Origin: CAVVJA01 sp963779485
GTDB lineage: Bacteria > Actinomycetota > Actinomycetes > Mycobacteriales > Jatrophihabitantaceae
DNA length: 64,000 bases
Assembly (NCBI GenBank): GCA_963779485.1
Contig: CAVZYJ010000003.1
Coordinates: 1 to 64,000, forward strand
Reading direction: 5' to 3'
A program made the translations under genes and the position numbers. The notes below the pieces were generated by a model. The model was given only the letters and a program-made list of their open reading frames with translations. It made no database searches and was not told where the DNA came from. Positions within the stretch are counted from its first letter, which is position 1, and the number at the start of each line of letters is the position of its first letter. Shown in pieces: positions 24,473-32,254 of the stretch.

Positions 24473-25378
24473 TTATATGCTCGATGGCCATTGATCGGGG
24501 AACCAATCTCCCGCCGGGTCCGTCGTTTGTCCCACTTCGATCAGATGCCCATCGGGATCACGGATATAACAACGGATTTCGAACTGGTGCTGCTTCGGTA
24601 GGGTCAGGAATTCCGCACCGCGCGCGCTCCATTCGGCGTACACAGCGCGCAGGTCCGTCACTCGCATATTGAGGAAACTGCTGACCCGGTTGGGATCAGC
24701 GGGCGTCTCAAGGGTGACCTCAGGCTTGTCGTCGGTCGGCCCTCCGCCGACGTTGATGATGATCCAACTGTTCGACAGTTGGACATAGGTGAGCCCTCCG
24801 GGACCGGAGAACGCATCCCTGCCCCCGAGCACCTCGGCGTAGAAGCGGCGAGAGCGCTCGACGTCGTCAGACACGATGAAGTGGGCCAGCACGATCCCCT
24901 CTGGGGGCGTTGGGAGATCATCGGCAGGCGGGCTCGATGGCCAGTGATCGGGCACCCAGTCACCCTGCGGATCGGTGGTCTGCCCCACCTCGATCAGGTG
25001 ACCATCGGGATCACGGATGTAGCAGCGGATCTCGTACTGGTGCTGCTTCGGGGGCGTCAGGAACTGAGCGCCCCGCGCGCTCCATTCGGAGTACACCGTC
25101 TCCATGTCCTTGACCCGGATGTTGACGAAGCTGCTCACCCGATTCGGGTCGCCGGGCGTCTCCAGGGTGACCTCCGGCTTATCATCGGTCGGGCCTCCGC
25201 CGGCATTGATGACGATCCAACTATTGGACAGTGCGACGTTGGTCGGCCCTCCGGGGTTGGAGAAGGCGACCCGGCCCCCAAGGACTTCGGTGTAGAAGCG
25301 CCGAGAGCGCTCGACGTCGTCGGACACGATGAAGTGGGTGAGCAGAATCTTCCCTTGGGACAGTGGGACCTCGGCCAT
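24473..25378 (-). CDS. Tandem VOC (glyoxalase/bleomycin-resistance) protein
   Basis: 301 residues made of two near-identical VOC units (~9-146 and ~161-300). Each contains HFIVSDDVERSRRFY(T/A)EV, GGGPTDDKPEVTLETP and CYIRDPDGHLIEVGQTTDP. Glu of LIEVGQ and the leading His are the usual metal positions; Glu/His pairs recur in each unit. The units are also highly alike at the DNA level, so the duplication is recent. Product and substrate are unknown. It lies 26 bp downstream of the disulfide reductase in an operon. Confidence 0.85.
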   Translation of the reverse strand: MAEVPLSQGKILLTHFIVSDDVERSRRFYTEVLGGRVAFSNPGGPTNVALSNSWIVINAGGGPTDDKPEVTLETPGDPNRVSSFVNIRVKDMETVYSEWSARGAQFLTPPKQHQYEIRCYIRDPDGHLIEVGQTTDPQGDWVPDHWPSSPPADDLPTPPEGIVLAHFIVSDDVERSRRFYAEVLGGRDAFSGPGGLTYVQLSNSWIIINVGGGPTDDKPEVTLETPADPNRVSSFLNMRVTDLRAVYAEWSARGAEFLTLPKQHQFEIRCYIRDPDGHLIEVGQTTDPAGDWFPDQWPSSI

Positions 25379-25404
25379 CTGCTACCTCCGATGCTCTTGC
25401 ACGG

Positions 25405-26778
25405 TCATAGCCGTGCCATCTGCGCCTGCATGGGCTGCAAAGGCGGCGGCATTTTGGCGATCTCCATTCGAAGGGTCTTGAAAGCCGAATCGAAGATGGT
25501 CGAGAAACTCGGGAACGGCTGGATGACGTCGCTCAATACCTCCAACGGAACGCGGGCGCGTATGGCCAGCGTCGCCTGCTGGAGCCACTCGCCGGCCTCG
25601 GCTCCGAGGGCATAAGCGCCGGTCAACCGGGCGCCGTCGCTGAGCAGGGTCAAGAATCCGTTCGACTGGGCGTACTGGTGGCTGTACGTCGCGGTCTTGG
25701 ACACGTCGGTCAAGAGCGTTGTGCTGCTGTAGGGTGCCTCCGCGGCACCGACGGCGGCCGCCTGCGGATCGGTATACGTGACGCGCGGCACGGCTTCGTA
25801 GTTCGTCGGGTGGCTCTCTCCGGCGATGTTCGCCGCCACAACGTCTCCCTCGTACTCGCCAACGTGTGTCAGGGGCCAGATCCCGTTGACGTCCCCAATG
25901 GCCCAAATGTTGTCGCCGGCACGCAGATACTCGTCCACCACGACGCCGTGTGGGTTTGCCTCGATACCGACCGTCTCGAGCCCGATCCCTTCGACACGAG
26001 GACGGCGGCCGGTCGCCACGAGCAGTCGCTCTCCTTGTACCGAGGTCCCGTCCGAGAGCCTCAGGACATAGTCGCCGCCGTCGCGCAAGGCCTCCGCGGC
26101 CTGGACTCCGAGATGCAACTCGATCCCGTCCCGCCGCAGTGCCTCGGTCAGAGCCACGCCGAGGGGGGACGGCTCCCGTGGGATCAGCCGATCGGCGCCC
26201 TCGACGAGCACAGCCTGACCACCGAGCCGCCGAACCACCTGTGCGATCTCGACACCGGCCGAGCCACCGCCGAGCACGATCAGGCGGCTGGGAACCGACT
26301 TCATGGCCGTCGCTTCGCGCGTGCCCCACACGCCGACCAGGCCGTCGAGCCCCGGAATGGGTGGCACGAAAGGATCCGCGCCCGTCGCTACGACGACATG
26401 CTCCGCCGTGTGGCGAGTGCCCGCCACGTCGACCACGCCGGGCCCGGCGAGCCGGCCCACGCCTCGGACCAGCGCGATGCCCCGATCCGCCAGCCATTTC
26501 TCCTGTCCCGCATCCGAATAGCCGGACACCATGTAGTCCCGCCAGTCCAGCGCCGCCTGCACGTTCACCTCGGCGCTGGCGCCGACATCGCGGGCGCCCT
26601 GGACCGCCTCCCCCGGACGCAAGAGGGACTTGGACGGGATGCACGCCCAGTAGGAGCACTCGCCGCCGACCAGCTCCCGCTCGACGACGGCGACCCGAAG
26701 CCCACGCGCCGCGATGGCCCCGGCGCAGTGCTCACCTGGTGCACCGCCGCCCAGCACGATCACGTCGAACTCGCTCAC
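25405..26778 (-). CDS. FAD-dependent pyridine nucleotide-disulfide oxidoreductase
   Basis: 457 residues of the lipoamide-dehydrogenase/mercuric-reductase fold. FAD loop IVLGGGAPGEHCAGAIAARG; redox-active pair in GGECSYWACIPSK (CX4C); NAD(P) loop LIVLGGGSAGVEIAQVVRRL; second FAD motif NIWAIGDVNGIWPLTHVGEY. The C-terminal interface reads DVIQPFPSFSTIFDSAF, without the HxxxxE dyad of true lipoamide dehydrogenases, as in several actinobacterial paralogues of unknown substrate. Its start overlaps the preceding VOC stop by ATGA, so the two are translationally coupled. The antisense 425-residue frame is a shadow. Confidence 0.88.
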   Translation of the reverse strand: MSEFDVIVLGGGAPGEHCAGAIAARGLRVAVVERELVGGECSYWACIPSKSLLRPGEAVQGARDVGASAEVNVQAALDWRDYMVSGYSDAGQEKWLADRGIALVRGVGRLAGPGVVDVAGTRHTAEHVVVATGADPFVPPIPGLDGLVGVWGTREATAMKSVPSRLIVLGGGSAGVEIAQVVRRLGGQAVLVEGADRLIPREPSPLGVALTEALRRDGIELHLGVQAAEALRDGGDYVLRLSDGTSVQGERLLVATGRRPRVEGIGLETVGIEANPHGVVVDEYLRAGDNIWAIGDVNGIWPLTHVGEYEGDVVAANIAGESHPTNYEAVPRVTYTDPQAAAVGAAEAPYSSTTLLTDVSKTATYSHQYAQSNGFLTLLSDGARLTGAYALGAEAGEWLQQATLAIRARVPLEVLSDVIQPFPSFSTIFDSAFKTLRMEIAKMPPPLQPMQAQMARL

Positions 26779-27402
26779 GCCGGCAGCTCCTGACCGCTCT
26801 GCTCACGCACCATGTACTCGGCATGCCAATCCGGCCAATCCGGGTCAGCCTTGCCGATCCGCTTCTCGTGCTCGCCGTGGGCTGACGCGGCACGTCGCAG
26901 AGCCCCGGCCAGGTCACCGGCAGAATTGAACGAGGTGATGTTCGGATCGAGCCTGCCCGGAAGGCGGTCGGTCACCTCTTGGAGCAGCCAGCTGTTGCCG
27001 TCCGGGTCTTCGAACGTCGCAAAGGAGCTGTAGCTGTTGTCATCCGGATCCGGCCCGCTGAGACCGCTCGCCCCTTCGGGAACCTCGCTGACCGTGGCCC
27101 GCTCATGAGTTCGTGACGACCGGCGTCGATGTCGGACACGATCAAGTACAGGCCATGGGCAGATCCGGGGGGGCGATCTTGGTGCCGAACTGCCGGAGCA
27201 AGCCGATCCAGATGGCGTGAACTGCACGACGGAAGCCGTTGTCAAGGAGAGTTGCGTCGAGCCTCCATCCGAAGCCGTCGTAGAACGCCTTGGAGCGATC
27301 AGCGTCAGCCACGGGGATGACGACCACCTCGAGCTTCAGATCGCCAGCGCCACTGCTAGCCGTCCCGCCGGTTTCGCCATCCTGCCTGTCGACGGTGCTC
27401 AT
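26775..27402 (-). pseudogene. VOC-family protein with C-terminal extension, frameshifted
   Basis: ATG 27402 starts MSTVDRQDGETGGTASSGAG and reaches VVVIPVADADRSKAFYDGFG, WRLDATLLDNGFR. The VOC pattern then changes frame (VVQFTPSGSACS, QFGTKI) and later resumes as ATVSEVPEGASGLSGPDPDD, FATFEDPDGNSWLLQEVTDR. A ~55-residue tail with HAEYMVREQSG follows. At least two single-base shifts are needed. It heads the operon and ends inside the reductase start codon. Confidence 0.7.
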
Positions 27403-27628
27403 TCCGGTCTCCTCTGGTCGGCTCTTGCTGCATTGTCGCGCCAGATCGGGTCCTTGCACCTGGGAATGTCCCCAGCTCTCGGCGTTCGACGTGACCCCAG
27501 CCCACGAGCCTTCCAAGAGCAGTTCACGGGCCCACGGTCGGACCTCTCCCCGTTCAGTCCGCCAACGACGAGGGACTCCACGACGTCAAAGACCCGAACG
27601 ACAGAAGGCACCCACCCCCTTGCAGTAG

Positions 27629-28039
27629 TCAGCGTTTGATGCCGACGCTCTTTCCTTCGGTGTAGCGAATCGGCTCCTCGAGCGTGTCGACGAGAAACCG
27701 ATCGCGATCTCCTCGTTCCCACGCCTCCTTCAATCCCGGCGACGCCAGGTCGAAGTCCGGCCGAATCTTCTGAAAGAGTGCCCGCAGGTCCACGTGCAGC
27801 TCTGCCATGGTCGGACGGCCCCAATACCAGTACCCGTTGTAGACCTTGAAGATCTTGAGTCCGGATTCGAGGACGAACGTGTGCGGAATCATCGGGTCAT
27901 GCGGCTCATCAGTGAACTCCTTGATGTCCAGGTCCTTCTGGATCACGCGATCGGGGTCCGACAGAAACGGCCACGTGGCGCCCAACGCATCCCTGAACTC
28001 GTTGATGTTCAGCTGATTGTCGGTGGAGATGAGGACCAT
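27629..28039 (-). pseudogene. Redoxin (AhpC/TSA-like) lacking its N-terminal half
   Basis: 136 residues beginning VLISTDNQLNINEFRDALGA, then WPFLSDPDRVIQKDLDIKEF, MIPHTFVLESGLKIFKVYNG and YWYWGRPTMAELHVDLRAL. This is the second half of a thioredoxin-fold peroxiredoxin-like protein. The N-terminal strand with the peroxidatic Cys is missing: upstream, a frame shift leads to DHQTPVDERDVPDYERAEW, after which similarity is lost at the boundary with an integrase remnant. It cannot be catalytic as written. Confidence 0.7.
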
Positions 28040-28074
28040 TCCGCTCGCTCGTAGTCGGGAACGTCCCGCTCGTC

Positions 28075-28240
28075 GACCGGCGTCTGGTGATCACTGAAGG
28101 CAAGGGTGGGCACCACCGGGTGGCGCCGGTCGCCAATCGGTTATTCAAGGCTTTGGGCGCTTATCTGCATGAGTACCGGCCGCCGAAGGTCAGTACGGAT
28201 CGGTTGTTCGTGGTGCTCAAGGTCCGCGGCGCGGGCAGCA
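28075..28240 (+). pseudogene. Fragment of a tyrosine recombinase/integrase
   Basis: The plus frame reads LVITEGKGGHHRVAPVANRL and FKALGAYLHEYRPPKVSTDR, then LFVVLK. This matches the beta-hairpin with the catalytic Lys (GKGGHxR.VP) and following helix of XerD-like recombinases. Neither the Arg nor the HxxR/Tyr boxes are present nearby. It abuts the truncated redoxin, suggesting that recombination caused that truncation. Confidence 0.65.
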
Positions 28241-28400
28241 GGCGGATTCCATCCGGCAGTCGAGTTCGACCGGGCGGCTGCAGAGTCCGTTGCCGAGCAT
28301 TGGGGCGTGCGCTTTCGCAACGAGCGGTGGCACGCCGGCATACTCATACGTCGAGGCCGCCAGATTTCAACAGCCCTGAAGATTGTCTGCGTTTGGGCTC

Positions 28401-28539
28401 GTGACACGTTCAGGAGTCCTCATTAACCCACTCGCTGAGCGTTTGGACGCGGTGCCACCGCGTCTGCCGGAGCTGCCGATCTTCTTCCCGGCCCTGAATC
28501 GCGACTACGTGCGCGGCGAGGGCAGCGGGATCGAGTAGG
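28401..28539 (+). CDS. Possible 45-aa hypothetical or gene remnant
   Basis: GTG 28401 opens a frame reading LINPLAERLDAVPPRLPELP and IFFPALNRDYVRGEGSGIE before a stop. Composition looks coding but no family is recognised and no clear ribosome site precedes it. It may be the 3' end of a lost gene. The 28241-28400 stretch before it shows nothing else. Confidence 0.25.
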
Positions 28540-28559
28540 CAGAAACTAGGGAATGGACT

Positions 28560-29513
28560 TTATCGCTTAACGAGGTCGAGCCCGACCAGCGTGACGTTGC
28601 TTAGGTCCGTGCCCTCGACAGACAGCAGACGCGGTGGCTTGTCGTCGTCGTCCTGGGTGGCGGCCGACGGAAAAGTCACGGCGTCGGCACTCGACGCGAC
28701 CCAGGCCGGTTTGTCGAACTGCGTGCCGATCATCGTGATTTCGCACCCACGCCCGGCCAAAGTGAAGCTTTCTCGCGCACGCAGGTTGCTAGCTGAGATT
28801 GTCGAAGAGGCGGCGTGCACGGTGACGACGCCCTCGAAAACCGCGCGTCGCAGGTCCAAAGCGAGGCCACGAAGTGGGCCGAGGAAACAAGTCCGGCTGA
28901 ACTGCGCTCCGGCGAACTTGGCGTCCCCGCCGAACTGCGCGTCCCTGAAGTTGACGTCCCCGCCAGTGAACTGCGCGCTGCCGAAGGAGGCGTTACCGCC
29001 GGTGAACTGCGCTTCCGTGAAGTTGACATCTCCGCCGGTGAACTGCGCCCAGCTGAAGTAGACGTCCCCGCCGGGGAACTGCGCCTGAGCGAAGATGGCG
29101 TCTCCGCCGGAGAACCGCGCCTGAGCGAAGATGGCGTCCCCGCCGGTGAACAGCGCCCCGCCGAAGTAGGCCCTGCCGCTGAACTCCGCGTCGTCGAACT
29201 TGGCCCCGCCGGTGAACTGGGCCGCGCCGAAATTGGCCCCGCCGGTGAACTGCGCCCCGCTGAAGTTCGCGTCACCGATGAACTGCGCCCCGCTGAAGTT
29301 CGCGTCACCGGTGAACTCGGCACTAGCAAGTAGCTCTACCAGCTGAAGGCACCGAGTCTCGTCGATGGTTGCTCCCCGCGCATCCCACATCCCGTCTGGA
29401 AGCAACTCAGCGACATAGGACGCGAGCCCGTCCTCATCGACATGCCCAACGCAGCGGCCCTGCGACACGGCGACGCCACGGCAATCGGTCTCCACACATC
29501 GCGCCTCAGTCAT
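28560..29513 (-). CDS. Pentapeptide-repeat protein, probably C-terminally truncated
   Basis: 317 residues from ATG 29513 (GGGAG upstream). A Cys-containing head (ARCVETDCRGVAVSQGRCVG) is followed by ~28 repeats with central Phe, A(N/K/Y)F(x)(G/D)AQFTGG, at residues ~65-205, forming a right-handed square beta-helix. A second less regular section (~205-300) ends LSVEGTDLSNVTLVGLDLVK and stops. Larger relatives continue past a V(D)L motif of this kind with transmembrane segments, so this copy seems to have lost its membrane part. Function is unknown; some pentapeptide proteins mimic DNA but nothing here shows that. Confidence 0.75.
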   Translation of the reverse strand: MTEARCVETDCRGVAVSQGRCVGHVDEDGLASYVAELLPDGMWDARGATIDETRCLQLVELLASAEFTGDANFSGAQFIGDANFSGAQFTGGANFGAAQFTGGAKFDDAEFSGRAYFGGALFTGGDAIFAQARFSGGDAIFAQAQFPGGDVYFSWAQFTGGDVNFTEAQFTGGNASFGSAQFTGGDVNFRDAQFGGDAKFAGAQFSRTCFLGPLRGLALDLRRAVFEGVVTVHAASSTISASNLRARESFTLAGRGCEITMIGTQFDKPAWVASSADAVTFPSAATQDDDDKPPRLLSVEGTDLSNVTLVGLDLVKR

Positions 29514-30050
29514 CGTCGCTACTCCCACGAAAGATTGGCGACATTCGGGCGGAAGCGAGCCTGGCTAGAACCATCGGTATTTTCTACCGGGCTCGGCACG
29601 CCGTCGGTATTGCGACCCTCGTTGCGACACTTCGCCCACCAGGTATGTCCGCACGGGTACAGCCAACGTTCCGGGCCAAGCCCTGGCGAGACTTACGGAA
29701 TTTTATGCCGCGCTGGACGTGGCCGGCGAGCTGGCCGCCACGTCTTGTAGACGCCGGGCTGGATGTCGGTGCCGACGACGTAGGTCCCGTCGCTGATGCA
29801 GGCGCACCGATCGCTCGCCCGCCGGCGTGCCTGATTGGCCGGGGTGCTTTGGCGTGTCGTTTGAGCAACACATCACGGGGGTAGATGGTCGGTAAGGACG
29901 CACTTGGCCCGCGCGTACCGAAGGGAAGGACAGGTCAGGCAGCGTCCCCGGCGCCTTCGGGTAGCTTGGGGCCCGCCCTAGCGGCAGCGATGCTGGAGCG
30001 AGCCGCCCAATGAGTCTGATGCATGGCGGAGCCACGGATAGGGGACGGTC
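29514..30050. other. Intergenic stretch between pentapeptide and 75-aa genes
   Basis: No gene supported. A minus-strand 195-residue frame overlapping the 75-aa gene is its antisense shadow. Codon structure is poor throughout. Confidence 0.35.
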
Positions 30051-30278
30051 GTGGAAACAGGGGAAGAGATTACCGCGGCGCGGGACGCTTGGCGGGATGC
30101 CAAGCGGGCCTACGACGACGAAGCCGCGCCGTATGTCGGGGTGGCTTGGTTGCCGACGGTCCCTGCACTCGGCCCAGGGGAACGGCTGACGCGGGAGGCT
30201 TGCGACAAACTGATGCGGCTGCGTGAGGCAGAGCAGGCAGCCGCTGAGGCCTTCCGCGCGGCTCTCGACGAGAACTGA
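30051..30278 (+). CDS. Conserved 75-aa element protein, copy B
   Basis: GTG 30051 after GGGGAC. The protein METGEEITAARDAWRDAKRA..DDEAAPYVGVAWLPTVPALG..EAEQAAAEAFRAAL is the paralogue of the 76-aa protein at 12770-13000, on the opposite strand. An integrase remnant lies 1.8 kb upstream, mirroring the neighbourhood of copy A. No function is known. The sequence has stayed open in both places, which argues for selection or recent transfer. Confidence 0.68.
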   Translation: METGEEITAARDAWRDAKRAYDDEAAPYVGVAWLPTVPALGPGERLTREACDKLMRLREAEQAAAEAFRAALDEN

Positions 30279-30530
30279 GCAGCAGGTCAACGCACTGCGC
30301 TACGGCAAGGCACGACCGGGCCGGAGCCGGACGTCCCCGACGCTGGCGACGACCTGGAACGGGTACTCCGCGACCACGGCATGAGAACCCCGCCGGCCAC
30401 ACATCATCTGGGCGCAACTCCTGGGCGGGGCCTCTGCCTGTTGGCGTCGTCCCTGTGCCGCGGCGAGTAGGTCATCGTGGGCGGTGGAGTTTGTCTTGCT
30501 CCGGCCGATCGAACAGAACACACTGATCGG

Positions 30531-31688
30531 GTGCCCAGCCAGACGAGGTGGGCGGCCGTTCGGCTGGTGATGGCCGCGGCGGTTTGCGTCGTGCTCGCGG
30601 TGGCGTGCTCATCGTCTCGACCCAACCCGGTGCCGTCTCCGTCCAGCACCGCAGCGGACCCGTTAGCGGCCGCGATCTCGGAGGTTATGAACTCATACAC
30701 CACGACCGCCAACATCCGCGCCATCATCGTCGACGTCAACGGCCATCCTCGTTTCGAGCGCTACTACTCATCGTCTGCGGCCGAATCGCGATCGAGCTAC
30801 TCGGTGACCAAGAGCGTGACCTCGACGTTGGTGGGGATCGCGATCAGCGAGGGTCGGTTGCGCCTGGACGAACGGCTGGCCCAGATGCTTCCTCGTTACG
30901 CCGCAGAGATGACCCCAAGCGTCGCCAGGGTGACGCTGCGCCAGCTGCTCACCCACACAGCGGGCTTCACCGACACGTCGAATTTGGCGGAGGACGACTT
31001 CGTGACCTCGCCGGACTGGGTGCGCTTTATCTTGAAGCATCAGGACCACGCCCCGGGCGCGAGCTGGCAGTACTCCGACTACGGGGCGCATCTGTTGTCG
31101 CCGATCCTGGTGCAGGCGACCGGTAAGTCGGTGTTGGCCTACGCCCGGGCCAAACTGTTCGATCCGCTCGGAATCGTGACCCGGCCAGGTAGCGAGCCAC
31201 TCTTCGATGAGGCACACCGGCCCGAGTATCAGCGAGCTGGTTTCGCGTGGCCGGTCGACCCGCAGGGTTTCCACACGACCGCCTTTTTCCTCAAGCTACG
31301 GCCCCGGGACATGGCCACCTTCGGCCAGCTGTTCCTGCAGGACGGACAGTGGAACGGTCGGCAGGTCATACCGACAGCCTGGGTCCACCAAGCCACGACC
31401 GCGCAGGCCGGCAAGGCGTTCCCCGATCTCGGCGCCTCGGCTCCCGGCTCCGCGTTCAATCCGACGAACTACGGCTACTTCTGGTGGGTGGAACCCGCCG
31501 CCGGTGTCACCGCCTACTACGCGCTCGGAGCCGGTGGGCAGCTAGTGGAGGTCGTCCCCGACCTGCACCTCGTCATCGTCGTGTCCTCCAACGCCGACGA
31601 CGTGCACGGCGCAGCGGTCCAGGCGGACGAATTGCAGCACCTGGTCGACGCGATCGTCCCAATCATCAAAACCCATCCGACCCGCTGA
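30531..31688 (+). CDS. Serine hydrolase lipoprotein, beta-lactamase/penicillin-binding fold
   Basis: About 385 residues from GTG 30531. A lipoprotein signal ends in LAVAC (Cys26). Catalytic motifs of the class C beta-lactamase family: Ser91 in SYSVTKS (SxxK), Tyr in WQYSDYGAHLLSP (YxN-like, with Asp) and a C-terminal ALGAGGQLVEVVPDL strand (HxG-like, Gly-Gly). Substrates may be beta-lactams, D-Ala peptides or esters. The anchor should place it on the outer face of the membrane. Earlier starts (GTG 30477) and ATG 30570 are possible. It is a single-gene unit; 31689-31832 contains only an imperfect GC hairpin. Confidence 0.85.
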   Translation: MPSQTRWAAVRLVMAAAVCVVLAVACSSSRPNPVPSPSSTAADPLAAAISEVMNSYTTTANIRAIIVDVNGHPRFERYYSSSAAESRSSYSVTKSVTSTLVGIAISEGRLRLDERLAQMLPRYAAEMTPSVARVTLRQLLTHTAGFTDTSNLAEDDFVTSPDWVRFILKHQDHAPGASWQYSDYGAHLLSPILVQATGKSVLAYARAKLFDPLGIVTRPGSEPLFDEAHRPEYQRAGFAWPVDPQGFHTTAFFLKLRPRDMATFGQLFLQDGQWNGRQVIPTAWVHQATTAQAGKAFPDLGASAPGSAFNPTNYGYFWWVEPAAGVTAYYALGAGGQLVEVVPDLHLVIVVSSNADDVHGAAVQADELQHLVDAIVPIIKTHPTR

Positions 31689-31832
31689 GCCAGGCGAGAC
31701 TCGCCACGAACGCGGATGGAGTCCGGCCCTAGTTTTCCCACGCCTAACGACAAGCGAAACGCCCCGTCGATGGATTCGGCGGGCGTCTCTGCGCGTGACG
31801 GGTTCGGGACACGCATCTAACCCTGAGCCAGG

Positions 31833-31985
31833 TCAGCGAAGCGAGGTGCTCGGCTGGTGTTGTGGCGGGGTCTCGTCTCGGCGTAGCTCGTGCCGCGCTA
31901 GCCACGCGAGCCCGGCGATGTAGGCGATGGTGGTGACCACCACGATCATCAGCAGCAGCAGACCAAGCGCTGCCATTTTGATCAT
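31833..31985 (-). CDS. Small single-span membrane protein
   Basis: 50 residues from ATG 31985, after GAGAAGAG. One hydrophobic helix (MAALGLLLLMIVVVTTIAYI) is followed by a basic then Pro-rich tail (RHELRRDETPPQHQPSTSLR). The sequence alone cannot give a function. The ribosome site and helix make coding plausible. It diverges from the large BTAD-fusion gene 270 bp away, so the two may share a regulatory region. Confidence 0.5.
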   Translation of the reverse strand: MIKMAALGLLLLMIVVVTTIAYIAGLAWLARHELRRDETPPQHQPSTSLR

Positions 31986-32254
31986 CTCTTCTCGATCGAT
32001 TCGCGGACGTTGCGTGTTACTTACCCAAGGTCCGCGCATTGATCACCTCTCAAGCGATGCCGAAGTGAAGATCGGCTCGCACCTTGCCGTCGTTGTGGTG
32101 CAGCGACTGACGGTCATAGCCGTGCTCCCCTGATCGGACCGTCACCCGGTCGGAACAACCTCGACTCTCGCTTGGACCGTCACTTGAAGAACGCGTGGTG
32201 GCGAACCGCTACTCCAGGTAACGTTCCGCTCGTCTGGGGGAGGCGTCGTGGTCG

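Noticed and set aside
25382..26659. 425-residue minus frame overlapping the disulfide reductase
   Set aside because: Arg/Gly-rich and without any motif; it is a GC-driven shadow of the reductase in another frame.
25678..26793. 371-residue plus frame antisense to the disulfide reductase
   Set aside because: The minus frame shows full FAD/NAD motifs and the CX4C pair; the antisense frame shows none.
28815..29310. Possible CRISPR array, because of evenly spaced repeats
   Set aside because: The repeats are short coding pentapeptide units without conserved repeat/variable spacer structure, and no cas gene lies in the window.
28815..29333. Plus frame with regular AELR repeats
   Set aside because: Antisense of the pentapeptide repeats; periodicity is inherited from the real gene.
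31731..31790. Intrinsic terminator after the serine hydrolase
   Set aside because: The stem pairs only six consecutive bases and no T run follows.
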